Source: Pohlia nutans (lineage: Eukaryota > Streptophyta > Bryopsida > Bryales > Mniaceae). Taken from it: a DNA stretch of 64,000 nucleotides. Below are positions 1 through 12,505 of this stretch, in pieces (positions within the stretch are counted from its first letter, which is position 1; each line of letters opens with the position of its first letter). Below the pieces are notes generated by a model, which worked only from the letters and a program-made list of their open reading frames with translations, had not been told where the DNA came from and searched no databases. The stretch lies in assembly GCA_022496805.1 (NCBI GenBank), contig CM040085.1, positions 30,099,811 to 30,163,810 of the forward strand. The letters run 5' to 3'. Made by a program: the position numbers and the translations under genes.

Positions 1-1138
1 TTTTGCTTATTCCGTAGATGCCAAACTGGTATGAGAAATCCATAAGGTTCTTTAGCAATTAGTGGAGTCCACTTTTTTCAACAGTAGCACTGTAGATGCT
101 TCAACAATGTCTCACCACCCAACTTCTTTAACCAAAGATGATGTGGACTTGCCATGATTCGGGGATCCGCTACAATGATTTGGGAATAATGACCAAATTT
201 TGAGGTGTTGCAGAGAAGAGCTAATGGACCTCTTGTTGGCTACACTTTTCTTTTGTTGATTCAAACATGAGGGATTAGAGCATCCGCACCCTACCACTGA
301 CAGCAGGAGATTCTTTGGAAACTGGATGAAAACTGCTGCTGGAAATTTAGGACGAGTGAGAAAGCCACAGAATATGAGCACGATATACTGATATTTGAAT
401 ACGTTCTTCTATAGCTAATTTAAGGAAAAGCTTGGTATCCTAAATTGATGGACAATAATGATTGTGATTGTAATTGTGGTTGTGATTGTTATTGGTTCAC
501 GGACTATATAGAGGGACACAAAGTAGTTTAAGGATGTGGAGATGATAGCTTGTAACACAAAATTTTGATGTGATGACATTGGTCAAGGGGTGAATTGAAG
601 GGAGAAGGATGCGGAGAGCATCGTGCAAAATCTTTGAACTCTTGTCAACCACGGTAGATAATAATAATCATCACAAGACTAGTCCAAAGACCATCGTGAA
701 TAGACAATCTATTAGGGTAGTTCGTCTAGCCATGGCTTAGGATGCTTTTGACAAACCCTATCATTAAATCATAATTCAAATAAGCGTAGCTTTTTAATAT
801 CTAAATAAAGATTTATTTGTTGACAATGAGACAAATAGACCTTTTGAACTTAAAAGAGAACTTGAGAGAACATGAAAAGATTTCCAATATGAATCTAAAG
901 TTAGAATTTAAAAGTAAAATGCTTGAGTCTATATTTGAAATTAACTCATGTGTTTATATCAATAAGTTTAGGGTTTTGAGTTTGGTTATCCAATACAAAT
1001 AATGATCTTGACTCTAAAGAATGCATTTTCAAATACTTTTGTAACGATTTATTTAGGTAGTATTCTTGATTTTAATGTAATACCTATATAGCATATTTTT
1101 TGTGATCACTTCCTCGAGGTAGTACACTTTTTGACGCT
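1..1138. other. intergenic, no gene seen
   Basis: AT-rich DNA without a convincing exon. Bases about 43-168 match bases about 8111-8236 in inverted orientation, including shared stretches such as gatgatgtggacttg and gtctcaccaccca, so this is a copy of a dispersed repeat. The rest shows no recognisable element. Confidence 0.5.
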
Positions 1139-3377
1139 ATGTCTCAAGACTTGGAGTCACTTTCTCCAACTAAGATGGATTCATTTTTAGGCCATATATG
1201 GAGTAGTTTTTTAGAGAGTGATTTCATTCTTGTGAAGCCATCCTACATGCACAAATTTCTAGTGTGTGTTCTCTTTGGAGTAGGATTTTTTTACATTCTT
1301 TTAATTAGCAATCCTAGTCCATATTATTTGATAAATCAGACTCAAACTTTATTTCAACATGCAACTCCAAGGTCTCCAAACTTAACATCCCTGAACAATG
1401 ATAATGCAACTTTGGGGATGGACATTAGTACACAAATCCAACATAATGAAAATATTGGTGGAAATTTAACCAAAAGAGTGCCTAGTTTGCAACCAAAACC
1501 GGGTGTTGATATTATGTACTATCAAAACATGTCAACTACATGGCATCACTTGAATGATGAGGAACTCCGACAAAAAGCATCAACAACTTCTACAAAACCA
1601 AGAGGATCTAAAATTGCTTTCATGTTCATCATTAAAGACTCTATACCTTTTTCTCCTTTGTGGAAACGTTACTTTTATGGTCATGAAGACCGATACTCAA
1701 TTTACATTCATTCTTCTCCCAACTACATTCCATCGTTCAATACAACATCACCTTTCTTTGGTCGATTTGTTCCTAGCAAGGTATGTACTAATCATTACTT
1801 TCAAAGTTTAAATTATTCCACATATCAAAATAAAAATAAAATAAAAAAGATATCTAATTCATTTAAAAAATTAAAGTTTGTGATTCCAAATAAACGTTTT
1901 CAAATTGGCCTTTGTACTTAAAATCCCATCAACCCCATTAAAGTGGAAATTAATTTTTTTCTTCAAGAATTCAAATTAAGAGATTAAAAGAACTAGAGTA
2001 GGTACCTAGTTATTACCTTGACCCAAGCTAGCCTTCAGCCACAAGTACATAGTAGGTAAAAAGTGATATTGCATGTGAATAAGACCATGATTGAAAACAA
2101 AAGTAAAATAAAAGTTTTTAGTCCTAAAATCAAAGTATAAGTGAAAAGTTAAAACCACATGGTAAGTAAGTAAGTTAACAAGAACTATATATTTAAAATT
2201 TACTAAATATAGAAATGACCAAATATTGAGAATAAAGTGTCTTTTGCACTATACAATTACGTCAATAATTAGCAAAGTTCAAAAAAATTGATATAATTAG
2301 AACCTAAGGTATGTTCTCACTTGGTGTTAAGAGTGATATACTAAGAACAAAAATAGGTGGTTACTACGTGGTGCAAAATTGGAGGTGCGGGGTGCGGGGT
2401 GCGGGTGTGGAATATTGTATCATGTCATCACTGCCACGTGACAATTTAAGAGTTAGGGTTTGGGATTTAGGGCTAGGATTTGGGGTTTAAAATTTAGAGT
2501 TTAGGATTTAAGGTTTAGGGTTTAAAATATGGGGTTTTTAGGGTTTGAGTTTAGGGAATTTTTTTTGGACGCCAGTGAATATTCCGGGAATATTTCGTAC
2601 CCGTACCCTGCACCCCCAATTCCGCACCAAACAGTAGTTGACTCCTATGAAGGGTAGACTGTGTGATGATTCCAGGGAAAATTAACAGGGTTTTAACTTT
2701 GTTTAAAACAGGCAGCGGAATGGGGAAGAGTGTCACTACAAGAAGCGGAGAATCGGCTGTTATTCAATGCGTTGCTGGATGAAAGCAATAGCTGGTTTGT
2801 GCTCTTATCAGAGTCGTGCATACCAATCGACAATTTCGCCAACACATACAAATATATCACGGAGTCTAACCAGAGCTTCATTATGTCATTTCAAGAGTCC
2901 AAGGCATTGCAAGGCACCCCGCTCAACAAGGGGAGGCACTGGGAAATGGCGCCCGTGGTGACAGTGGAAAATTTCCGCAAGGGCAGTCAGTGGTTCCAAA
3001 TTAACCGGGACCTGGCACTGGTGGTGGCCAAGGACGCCACCTACTACCCCAAGTTTGTGAACTCGTTTTGTCGACCGCACCCCGTCTGCTACATCGACGA
3101 ACATTACCTACCTACCCTCTTCTTTGTCACGCGCGGCTCGGAGGCTCTTGCATTCCGAACTCTCACCTATTTTCTCTTTCAACGAAACTCGCCGCATCCC
3201 AAGAAGTGGGACCACACAAATACTCATGTTGAATTCATAAAACTCATTCGAGATGGCCACACTTGTACTTACAATGGCCATTCCACCTCTCGGTGTTACT
3301 TTTTCGCTAGAAAGTTTGATCCTAGTGCGCTACCATCTTTGCTTAAACTCGCTCGTAATATCATGGGTATACCATAA
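1139..3377 (+). CDS. GT14 core-2/I-branching glycosyltransferase-like protein
   Basis: Two exons, 1139-1780 and 2712-3377, joined in phase 0 across a GT..AG intron (donor AAG|gtatgt, acceptor acag|GCA), give 435 residues. The N-terminus is cytosolic, followed by one hydrophobic segment at about residues 40-56, as in a Golgi type II membrane protein. The lumenal part has the plant GT14 (DUF266/Branch) landmarks: KIAFMFIIKD near 157, NALLDESNSWFVLLSESCIP near 233-252 at the start of exon 2, the DEHYLPT motif, and a C-terminal FARKFDPSALPSLLKLA ending. Family knowledge: these enzymes are predicted to transfer sugars such as GlcNAc or GlcA to glycans or arabinogalactan proteins; the substrate cannot be read here. 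The start is the first ATG of the long open exon. The length is normal for the family and no break is seen. Confidence 0.88.
2383..2560. repeat. G-rich short repeat and degenerate telomere-like repeats inside the GT14 intron
   Basis: Three near-copies of ggtgcgggg at 2383-2410 are followed by many variants of the plant telomere-type unit TTTAGGG at 2450-2560 (gtttagggtttaaaat and similar). It is interstitial and degenerate, so probably a microsatellite. It lies wholly in the intron. Confidence 0.6.
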
Positions 3378-3450
3378 TTATATTAGTTTCTTGTCCTTAT
3401 CTCACTTTAGGGTTTCAATGATTTTTTTTCTTTAGCCTTCTCAAACAACA

Positions 3451-3700
3451 TTAAACCCATAAAGTGGACCAAGAAGCTCAAATTGGGCCTCATGTTTTTT
3501 TTAGCAATTTTGAGTAGGTCCAATGTGGACTTCTTTTTGTTCGGATTTATTTTTTGTTTGATCAATACATGCAATATTCTTCATTGATTCCGATGATATA
3601 AAATCTGGTCTCATCTAAATTGTTTTCTTTTTTCACAATTATATGATCAATTGAATTTGTCATTTTAAAAACCATGCATCCTTGGACCCTTAGGAGTTAA
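3451..3700. mobile_element. TTAA-flanked MITE, 'GGACCAA' subfamily
   Basis: About 250 bp. It starts TTAAacccataaagtggacc and ends with the inverted ggacccttaggagTTAA. Inner sequence (ttttgagtaggtcc..., ..cattttaaaaaccatg) recurs at 5660, 17453, 19551, 41350, 43344 and 61786, so this is one copy of a multicopy hairpin element. No coding capacity. Confidence 0.7.
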
Positions 3701-3800
3701 CTATAGCATAGTTTAAAGTTCTCATTACAAAATGTACGTAGCATTTGAGTGTTGAAAGGCTGAAGGCAACTATATTATGTTGGGTCTAGTCACTTGTGGT

Positions 3801-4351
3801 TTAACCCCTAAATGCCCAAGCATCCAAATAGTGGATGGTGGTTGGTCAAATTCAATTTCAACCTTAAAAATGATTATTTTTGCTTTCAAGTCCAACTAAG
3901 AAAATGTAGCTTATCAAGTCTAGTTTCTACTTCACTTTGTAAATCTAAAAAAATCATAATATTAAGTATTATATTTCACTTGCAATGTCAAGAGGTCATA
4001 ATCCAAACTACACTACAAAGCATATGTCATTATCAAATGTCCAAATTTAGAAAATATTTTTATTTGAATTTTCCCGTATAATTCTTCATTGTAACTTGAA
4101 CCTTTTATAAATTTTTTTGGTTATATGGAACAATTTTGGTTATATCCATTTCTTTGTGAATTTTACTTCAAAAATCATATTAAATTTTTATAACGTATTA
4201 AATTTTTTGAAAAATTGAGGACCAATAGGAAACATATGTTTACATTTATTAAAAATATTTCAAAAAATATCTTAAAAGCTATTGATGAGCAAACTCCATA
4301 TGAAAGTGTTGTTTGACTTTTTTGTGAATGCCCTGGGTATTTAGGGATTAA
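3801..4351. mobile_element. TTAA-flanked MITE, 551 bp
   Basis: Begins TTAACCCCTAAATGCCCA and ends with the inverted CCCTGGGTATTTAGGGATTAA, so both ends carry the shared terminus and a TTAA. The interior is AT-rich and non-coding and unlike the GGACCAA subfamily. Confidence 0.65.
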
Positions 4352-4361
4352 GTGCAATTAG

Positions 4362-4541
4362 GGTTGTCATTGGGCAGGTTTGAATTCTTTGGGCACAAAC
4401 GGACGGGCTATCCTTTTTCCAATTAGGATTGGATAAATTAGGGTTTGGATAGGATTTTTTTTGAATATGTTTGAATATGCTCGAATATCTTGATATCGGA
4501 TGGGCAGACGAACGGGCGGTCTGTCGGGCACCATGACAATC
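4362..4541. mobile_element. small element with GGTTGTCAT/ATGACAATC ends
   Basis: The left end gggttgtcattgggca is matched in reverse by gggcaccatgacaatc at the right. The inner words acggacgggc and gaatatgctcgaatat recur at about 6585-7042 and near 8900-9000, and related ends occur at 17127-17341 and 43690-43915. Class not determined. Confidence 0.45.
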
Positions 4542-4549
4542 ATGGTGTA

Positions 4550-4956
4550 ATCTTCCCAGATTGTGTATTATATAGGTGAGGTTTTGTATACCCTTGGCTG
4601 TGTAGACGGAAGTTGCTCACTCTCAAGCATGAGGATAATTCTTTTTTGCAGCTGATTGCACTCCAAAATGGTCTTGATATAATAAAGTACTGAGAACAAT
4701 ATTTACCTTCATAAGGTTCTTGAGCAGCAGTGATGCTCACCTCCGAATCTCAAGCATATGTCATGGGATCGGAGGAATCACAAAGAATTATTTTTAACTT
4801 CAACTAGTTCAAGCGACAAGGGTTGGAGAGTTGAATTGTTTTATTAGCAATTTCTCTACAATGTTGCTACAGTATAAAGGGTGTGGTCCAACAAGGTATT
4901 AAGAACGTTATGTTGCAGCTGGTGGCACTCTGGGATGGTCTTGCAATGAAGTATAG
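4550..4956. other. intergenic, nothing recognised
   Basis: No exon with coding character and no inverted-repeat structure recognised in this stretch. Confidence 0.4.
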
Positions 4957-5643
4957 ACCCCGGGGGTACACTTAGTGTTAAAAGCTAGGTATAACGTGCG
5001 TACATCACCTCCAAATTAATACCCCTATATACGGTTTTTCTTTCAATTAAAAAAATGATATACATACATACATATAACAAAATAGAAGCCTAATGTATGT
5101 ATGCATGTTCAAAGTAAATTAAAAAAGCAAAAGCCTAACATATGTATACATTGAAAAACATGGCCTAAAAAAATAGGCCTAATTTTTTTTCACTACAAAG
5201 GTACTTATTTATCATTGATAAAATCATAAAACACTTTTTTATCTATAGGATGTAATTCATACAAGTTTTTTCTTACTACAAAAGTTACTGAAGCTAGTGC
5301 AATTGAATAGTTTCTAAGTTTACCATAATATGATCTATCAAGTCATAAGTCCATAGTGATCCATGATCTTTTTTGTACCAATACATTCCAATTTTCATAT
5401 GAGATGGTCGATTCAACAAATCAATTGGTTCTCTATAATCAATCCACCTATTAGTGATTTTTCTACTCATTCTATAAACCCTTCCTAAATACCAAGTCTG
5501 AGTGAATGGCCCTATATGTAGATTTACAATTTTATCACATTAAAAATGGGCTATGTATATTTACGAAATTGAACAAAGTAATACCCTAAGCTTATGTATA
5601 TTTTGTAAGCCCACCCCACAATTAATACCCCTTTTGTTCACTC
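4957..5643. mobile_element. unclassified element related to the insertion at 59519
   Basis: Starts accccgggggtacact and ends attaataccccttttg. The insertion at 59519-59819 carries the same two ends in reverse orientation (caaaaggggtattaat near its start and gcatcccccgggg at its end). The two copies share ends and general style but differ in length. No open frame. Confidence 0.45.
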
Positions 5644-5659
5644 ACGTAGTTCCATATGG

Positions 5660-5911
5660 GATATTGTAGTGCACCAGGATTTAGGCCCAAAGAGATTCTA
5701 ATTGGGTCTCATGTTTTTGTAGCACATTTGAGTAGTGACCATATGGAGACTTTTTTTTTTATCAGTTTTATGATTTGTTTACCAACACATGCAATGTTCT
5801 TCACTGATTTCGGTAATATAGAATTTGTCCCAGTTAGAATTGTAATTTTCACGATGTGATCAATCAAATTGGTCATTTTATAACCATGAAATCTTGGTGC
5901 TTTAGGGGTTA
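5660..5911. mobile_element. degenerate GGACCAA-subfamily MITE
   Basis: Interior matches the 3451 and 17453 copies (gggtctcatgtttttgtag, then ..ggtcattttataaccatg). The right end tgctttaggggtta is kept; the left terminus is eroded. Confidence 0.55.
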
Positions 5912-6059
5912 CCATAGTCTGAATTTGTGTGGTTCTGATTTCCAACTTCAATTGCCCCTTTATTGTCTAAGCTCTTCCTCCTTAGCAGCTGCATATTTTC
6001 TCTGAAGGATAGCAGATAATTTTTCCTCATTTGCACCCACCGTACTTACTTACTCGATC

Positions 6060-6450
6060 TACAACTACTTAGCCCTATCAACTAATTGCCGTTGATAGAC
6101 GATAGAAAACAATTGACTCAACTAAATGTCATAAGACCTAAGGTAGACATATCCATGAGGGCACTTTTTGTTTCATTTTTCGTGAAGCGCAAAAGCAGCA
6201 ATATAAAATGTTATAGTGGTGTTTCATATTTCAATATTCATCCACATATTGGATTAAAAAATACCACATTAGAAGATATCATATATCCATAATTTTGTTT
6301 TCATTCATAATCTGGCGATTTCATCTAAGATAATTTTTAATTTGAAGTTTTCTGGCAAATTTTTTTATGGTTTTTGGCCATTTTTTAGCCAAATTTTTTA
6401 CATTTGTTGTAATTTGGCACTATTTCGCCCAAAAAAATGCTTTGATATCC
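6060..6450. repeat. dispersed repeat, also at about 60330-60650
   Basis: Shares long stretches with 60330-60650, including ttatagtggtgtttcatatt and ttggcactatttcgccc against ttatagtggcgctccatatt and ctagcactatttcgcccc. Non-coding; class not recognised. Confidence 0.55.
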
Positions 6451-6584
6451 ATTACCATTCATTTAACAATTTTGAATTGAGTATTGGGTGATAATGGGTA
6501 TCTTACCTTAAAATGCTATTTTTCAAAAACAATACAAAATCCACAAAGAATATAGGATCGGTTCATTCCTTTAGAACCAAGGTT

Positions 6585-7042
6585 GTCATATCAGCTGGAG
6601 TTGGATATATAATGGCAGACAAGTTCTTTAGACATGGACGGGCAGTTAGGATGGTCACTTAGTGTGAATTTTGGGATACATGAGCAAACACATGGTATTT
6701 AATGGGGGGCAATGAAATAATTGAAACATTCTACTATTTATAGTATATTTAGGGTATATTCATGGTATATTCTATGAATATTCATTCAATATTCTCAAAT
6801 TGGTTTTTAAACACCCTATATTACTTCTAAGAATTTATAAATTTGATCTCAAATGATTAAAAGACACCCTATATTTATTCTCTCATGATTATCTAAATTT
6901 TTGAATGTGACTTCTCCAAGACAAAATAGTGAAATGGATATTTTGAAAATATGCTCAAATATTTTTGATATTGGGTGGATTTAAAGCCAATTTGGTAGAT
7001 GCACATGAATGAACAACCAGTCAATTGGGCGCCATGACAACC
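6585..7042. mobile_element. GGTTGTCAT-ended element with a nested hAT-like MITE
   Basis: The outer element runs from GGTTGTCAT at about 6585 to ATGACAACC at about 7042. Inside it, 6645-6920 matches the hAT-like MITE at 61381-61657 (cacttagtgtgaattttggg, ggtatttaatggggggc, aaaagacaccctatattt), so it is a nested insertion. The inner copy no longer shows a clear target duplication. Confidence 0.5.
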
Positions 7043-7513
7043 ATGTCCTTCACACATAGAAAATCATATATTAGAAATTGCCAAGTAATCTAAGTACAAG
7101 CCTACCCAACGATTTCCACTCTTCAAGAGTCTGCTTCCTATTGAGCATCCATTTTACACTCCCTGCTCAAAAATGATTCAAAATACACCTTTACTACACA
7201 ATGCTAACCAAGTTAAGAAAATAAATAAATTTGCAAGCAATATACATTATTGTTCTAATAGAACATATATTATCTTATACTTCTAGGAGTGTATTACTAA
7301 ACATTCATATTACTCCAAAAATAAATATAAAAATATAAAAATAGTTTAAAAATTCACAAAAATATAAAGAATATGGGGACAAAGCCTCGTGGTTATACAG
7401 TCCTAGTTTTTGTACACACTGCGTTTGTGTTTCAATTACAGCACACTGCTGAAATAGTATTTCTACGTTGGAGAATTGGATGCAGATATAGCATCAAGTC
7501 TCCTCGCAAGTCT

Positions 7514-7956
7514 CATAACATTCAGTAGCCTTCGAAGAGACTGCCTTTTAGTTTCATCCACCTTTATGTATGGAGTGGCCAGTGATTTCTAATTGAATGA
7601 ACTATTGAATCAAATAAACAATCACAAAACACTGTTGAATTGTGAATGAATCAAATAAACAATCACAAAACACTGTTGAATTGTGATTGAATCAAATAAA
7701 CAATTATAAAACACTGTTGAATTGTGAATGAATCAAATAAACAATCACAAAACATTGTTGAATTGTGATTGAGTGAGTGCTTTCAATTACTGTTCACCAT
7801 GGTAGATTGCTCTTGCTTAATGCCACGTGCCCCCATAGCTACTGATGTGATGTGAAATATCCCACATCATTTCATTGGGGGGATGAAACGATGTGGGACG
7901 TTCCACATTATTTTGTTGGAGGGAGGCAGTAGTCACAGAGGCTATTGAATATTATG
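7514..7956. mobile_element. CATAACATTCAGTAGC-type MITE, expanded by a tandem repeat
   Basis: Left end CATAACATTCAGTAGC at 7514 and right end GCTATTGAATATTATG at 7941-7956 are inverted copies, as in the 50599 and 62384 elements. This copy is longer because it contains a 41-bp tandem repeat (7607-7770). Confidence 0.6.
7607..7770 (+). repeat. 41-bp tandem repeat, four copies
   Basis: The unit begins gaatcaaataaacaatcac at 7607, 7648, 7689 and 7730, with only a few substitutions between copies. There are no spacers of varying sequence, so it is a simple minisatellite. Confidence 0.9.
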
Positions 7957-8310
7957 CTCGCATTCAAGACAGAAATGGAGTTGTACTCTATATTGCAGTT
8001 GAGGTAAAAAAAACCTTTGAAAACGTCCATAAGGTTCTTTGTTCTTTAGCCCTTCTGCTATTGACCTCAAAATCTTAGTTACTATTCCTAAATCATTGCA
8101 GTCCGATTCGGAATCATGTGCAAGTCCACATCATCTTTAGATAAAGATTGGGTGGTGAGACATTGTTTTTAATGTTAAAGCTTCTACAATACTATTGTTG
8201 AAAAGAGTGGACTTCACTAACTACTAAAGAACCTTGTGTCACTTTGATTGCTTTTTTGGGCTTTCTTTTCTATTTTGAATAACTCATACTTTTAGGTATA
8301 CACACGTTTA

Positions 8311-8850
8311 GAGCATCACCACTAGATAGTTTGAAAGGTCAAGCCAACGATACTCCGGGTGATGATGGGAAACGAGAGCGTTTTGGGCACCACACCAACA
8401 ACCATGTATACTATTTTGGACATCATGAACACATGAAGTCTAAATTCTCTCAATAAAAGAGGGGGTCTGTGGTGTGGGATTTTAGGCTCCTGTTACTCTA
8501 GTCAAGTTGACAATGGCTAAAGTGGATGCCACCAAATCCTGACGCATCCAATGAACAATGAACACTGATGATGAGGCACCTTGACTAATGATGTGGCTGA
8601 GTTGGCTATCGTGAAATAGAGTCTTGATGGTGCGGCAAATTCTCCAATTCCACCAAATCCTGACGCATCCAATGAACAATGAACACTGATGATGAGGCAC
8701 CTTGACTAATGATGTGGCTGAGTTGGCTATCGTGAAATAGAGTCTTGATGGTGCGGCAAATTCTCCAATTATAGTATAAATTTTGGCTTTGGAGTGGTCT
8801 CAACATAGATAACTACCGTGTTCACCTACGGCGAACCGGTGACGATGCTC
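8311..8850. mobile_element. PIF/Harbinger-type MITE, 540 bp, TTA target duplication
   Basis: Ends GAGCATCACCAC and (inverted) GGTGACGATGCTC, flanked by TTA at 8308-8310 and 8851-8853. The TIR style and 3-bp TWA target duplication match plant Tourist/Harbinger MITEs and the 55218 copy. Bases 8529-8649 and 8650-8770 are a 121-bp tandem duplication inside it. Confidence 0.65.
8529..8770 (+). repeat. 121-bp tandem duplication, two near-identical copies
   Basis: The unit starts ccaccaaatcctgacgcatc at 8529 and again at 8650. The two units look identical apart from the edges, implying a recent duplication inside the Harbinger-type MITE. Confidence 0.9.
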
Positions 8851-8853
8851 TTA

Positions 8854-11100
8854 CCACCAGTGAGATATGGTTGAAAGTTTTGACACGCAAGGTTGAACAA
8901 ATTAAGGTCTTGACAAGAAAACATTTTGAGAATATGCTTGAATACTCAAAGGTTTCAATATCGAGTGGATGAGAGGCTTATCTAATGGACCCACTTGGAT
9001 GGACAAACAGACAGTCTATTAGATAATAATGATGGATGGAAACAGCTTACACCATCTTCCCAAAATTGGATTTTGAGGTCGATTGACCATTTATTAAGTA
9101 TTCTCTCAAAGACACTAGATTTTTATAAATGGTTTCAGCATGATGTGGTTTCAGACATGGAGGGTGAAAAAATGCCTTTCTGAGCATTTTTCCTATAGAT
9201 TAGTGAGAGATCCGGTTTAGAATACGATACGTCTCATGATATTACCCCTTAAACACCAAAGGGTGCTTAAAAAAATTATTTGTATTATCTTGTTATTACA
9301 CTAAAGATTTCTACAATTAAAAACCTATATGTATATGACTTTAACTCTTCACGAGTTGTAGAATCAATCACTTTTAGATATGTTTATTCCAACTGTTAAA
9401 TTTATTTTTTGCAAGCCACACTTTTGAGAAAATCACCCATTCGGAGAAACTACTTTTAGTCTTCACTGTTCTCTTTGTTTGTCCACAACACTTGTCTTTC
9501 TCTAGATGTAAAATACCTCTCATTACCATGATCAATGACAATGATATTGATGTGACCAAACAAGGGAAGAGAATTAAATCTTGGCATCTAGGAATCATAT
9601 TTCTTGACCTCCTTTGTCAAGTATACTTATATTACAATTCATCCAAATCAAATAGTATTGAGAAACAGACAGAAGCACTCTCAAAGTCACATTGAAGCTA
9701 ACAATCAAACTACTTCAAAACCATCAAGTTGCTCTCCTTATCAATTTATCATGAAGCTCAGATATTTGCTTTAGTTTGATACTTGTCATATTCAAAAAGT
9801 GTTGTTGATACGATAGTGGCATAAATTAATCTAGAATAAACATAGAAGAATGTAAAGTTATCCCCCTTAAATTTTATTATGTTAAAACATTTAGGGGTAA
9901 CGTTGCATCGGCCTCTCCCACTTAATTTTAAAGTATCTTCCCTTAGACCCCTATGATAACCGGGGATTGAAAAGAGGTAAAATGTAGGCATGTTCAAGCA
10001 AATATTAACCGGCTCTTCTTCTTTGAATCATAATGTGCCCTTGGAACGTGCATATCACTAGTTGAAGTTTAGTCATACATAGTCGTTCTTTTCTATCTTG
10101 GTTTCTATACAATAACTAACCGAGTAACTAACTCGTGGTTAATATGGCTCATCTAGTCAATATCTAGTGCAAAAACCTCAATATAATAATTGAAGCCATC
10201 TCTATCTCTATGATAATCAAACATTGTATATAAAGAGCACGGTTTTATTTTATTTTTAGTTTGGACTTTCATTAATATTAAAGTGTTCCTTTTAGACTCT
10301 TGATTAAAAAAATATACACAAAAATTTTCACTTTTTAAAAAAAAATTCTCTTCTACCCAACAATCATGTGCATTATTTTAAACAAACGAATATGTATATT
10401 TGAATGAAAGGTTGTACAAAAGGTCATGGATTAAACAAAATGACTAGAATTTTAACATTCTAAAACCAAAAATATTTTTAAAATTCAATCTTTCAAAAAA
10501 ATTAAAATTTTAAACATTCAAAGCGTCCAAAAGTCAAAAAATGTAAAAACGTGGTGCCTAGAGACCACTATTTTCTATTAATGATGTATCTTTTCATCAC
10601 TGTGTCTCTTGAGTCTCCAAAAGGAAAAAACTATAAAATTGAGCTTCCCAAAACTTGTATTCAATGAAGGGGGGAGAACCAACATTTAGATGCAATTTGA
10701 CATTAGTTACAACAACCGGTTGAATTTCTTGAATATACAAATTGTAGGAAAAAAAACCTGATATTGACACGTGTCACATCTTGTTTGGTTAAGACCTTGA
10801 GAACTTGAGATCCCTTAAATTAACTTTATGACCAAATAGGAAAGGGCCATGACTAGATTTCAAAAAAGAAAAAGAAAATCATGACTGGCACCTCTCAAAA
10901 ACCTCCTTGAACGACCAAACCTAGCCTATACCTTGAAAGAGCTAGTAGACTCTCTATTAAGGTACCATGAATCAACTTAGAGCATCTTCACAACACTCTG
11001 ATAGCTCTTTGGCTCTGGAAAAATGGATGTGCATGAATCCATCAACAATTTACTTAGAGTGTGACATTGAATAGTGTAACCCTCAAAACGACTTAAGCTA
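8854..11100. other. intergenic, no gene or clear element
   Basis: AT-rich and non-coding. Around 8890-9010 there are short similarities to the GGTTGTCAT-ended family (gaatatgcttgaatact). Nothing else can be supported. Confidence 0.4.
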
Positions 11101-12082
11101 GTATATCCTCTCTTCTTAATTGCAGACCGTGATTGCACAATTCATACGTGGCGACTTGTGAGTGACTTACTTGAATATATCAAATTGAGTGATGTTGGTG
11201 GGGAACTACATGCTCTAGCCTGTAATTTTTGCATGACCTTCAGAGTACAATTCAGAGATGCTCTTAGTTGTAAGCTGGCTGCCCTGATACCCTGGACAGT
11301 TCCTCCGGGGATCGAAAAGCCTCGCTTCGTTTCCGATTCTGTCGCCCTGATCGATGTCGGCACGACGACGGTGACGATCCATCTGCCTCTCTTTGCATTC
11401 ATGCGCATCAACTCCTCACAGCGCATGCGGCAATTCAACTGTTGCTCTCCCTAGATGGATTGTCAGCTTGCACGTCCAGTACGATCATTACTTGCTCTTC
11501 AATCTACGTAGTCAACTCAAGTCGTAGTAAGTTTCTTCCTCTGCAATGGAGTTCTAGGGAATCACGTCTCCAGATCATTTCTCCGATTCTCGCTGCTTAA
11601 TTGGTTCGACGTGCACGCAATCTGATTATGAATCTAAGAAGTTGAAACTCACTACCTTCAAATTAGTTCTGTAACGCCACGCACATATCGATCGATGAGC
11701 CTAATCCGATTAATCAATTAGACTCCGCCAGTGGCACAATTGTGGTCTTCCTAAATCCTCTTCAGTTTCGAGGCATTAAGGGAGGTAAATGCAATTAGGG
11801 AGTACGTTTTGGGTGTACGTCAATTTCGTCTGATCGTAATTAACTTAACTGTGATACAATCCGAATTGTTTGCGCGTTGAGTAAACCTCAGCCTTGTGTT
11901 GTATGTTTGAGAATTCACACTTCCTTTATGCAAGTGATCACCCGCTCTCTGAAAATTCGTTTCAGCTAGCTTAAAATTGCATCATGAAAAAGCTTGATTG
12001 CTACGGTCTCCCGGCGTTAGTACTGATCCTCTGTGGGCTTCTTTGCTGTTGGAATGATAGATCTACCGGCTGGTATCGATCA

Positions 12083-12505
12083 ATGGCATCGTTCAGGGTA
12101 ATTGCGACGAGCTTCATGTTGCTCGCGATTCTCGTGCTCTGTAAGGCGGGCCGGCCGACGATGAATCACACCGTGGCCGTGGCCACAGGACTGTGCCAAC
12201 CGAAAGACATCATCATCCAGCAGGGAGAGGCCTCGGGAGTAGGAATTCCCGTCTGGGAAGTGCAGATCCTGAACATGTGCACGAGTCCTCTGTGCATGAT
12301 TTCCCAAGTGGTAGTTCAGTGCGGTCAGTTTCATTCCGCAACGCTGGTGAATCCCAACGTGTTCAAGCGTCTGGACTCACGCGCCGGGACGTGCATCGTC
12401 AACAACGGCGGCAGAGTTGCGAATGCGCAGACCATCACATTCCAGTACAGTGAGATCTGGAAGCAGCCATTGACGATCAAATCTGCTAAGGTGACATGCT
12501 GGTGA
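12083..12505 (+). CDS. TPD1-like secreted cysteine-rich protein, copy 1 (intact)
   Basis: 140 residues. A hydrophobic signal peptide (MASFRVIATSFMLLAILVLC) leads to a mature domain with the TPD1 pattern: CQPKDIIIQQG, then GIPVWEVQILNMC, a short C-x-I-S loop, VVVQCGQF, HSATLVNP, FKRLD, C-x-VNNGG, and ITFQYSEIWKQPL ending in VTC. TPD1 proteins are ligands of EMS1/EXS-type leucine-rich receptor kinases that specify tapetum; that role here is inferred from the family. An upstream in-frame ATG at 11984 exists. Comparison with copies 2 and 3 shows that the matching stretch there is the end of a 5'-UTR intron, so the ATG at 12083 is preferred. Upstream DNA (about 11440-11530) resembles the 5'-UTR of copy 2 at 18009, showing that copies 1 and 2 arose by tandem duplication. 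Confidence 0.85.
   Translation: MASFRVIATSFMLLAILVLCKAGRPTMNHTVAVATGLCQPKDIIIQQGEASGVGIPVWEVQILNMCTSPLCMISQVVVQCGQFHSATLVNPNVFKRLDSRAGTCIVNNGGRVANAQTITFQYSEIWKQPLTIKSAKVTCW

Noticed and set aside
2450..2560. True telomere remnant
   Set aside because: The TTTAGGG-like units are degenerate and sit inside an intron; a microsatellite explains them.
7607..7770. CRISPR-like regular repeats
   Set aside because: The 41-bp units abut without spacers, and the setting is a plant nuclear MITE.
11142..11454. Open frames on both strands upstream of TPD1-like copy 1
   Set aside because: No domain on either strand; the region aligns with the 5' leader of the other TPD1-like copies, so it is more likely untranslated leader or promoter.
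11984..12082. N-terminal extension of TPD1-like copy 1 from an upstream ATG
   Set aside because: Alignment with copies 2 and 3 shows that this stretch matches the end of their 5'-UTR intron, and the signal peptide starts at 12083.
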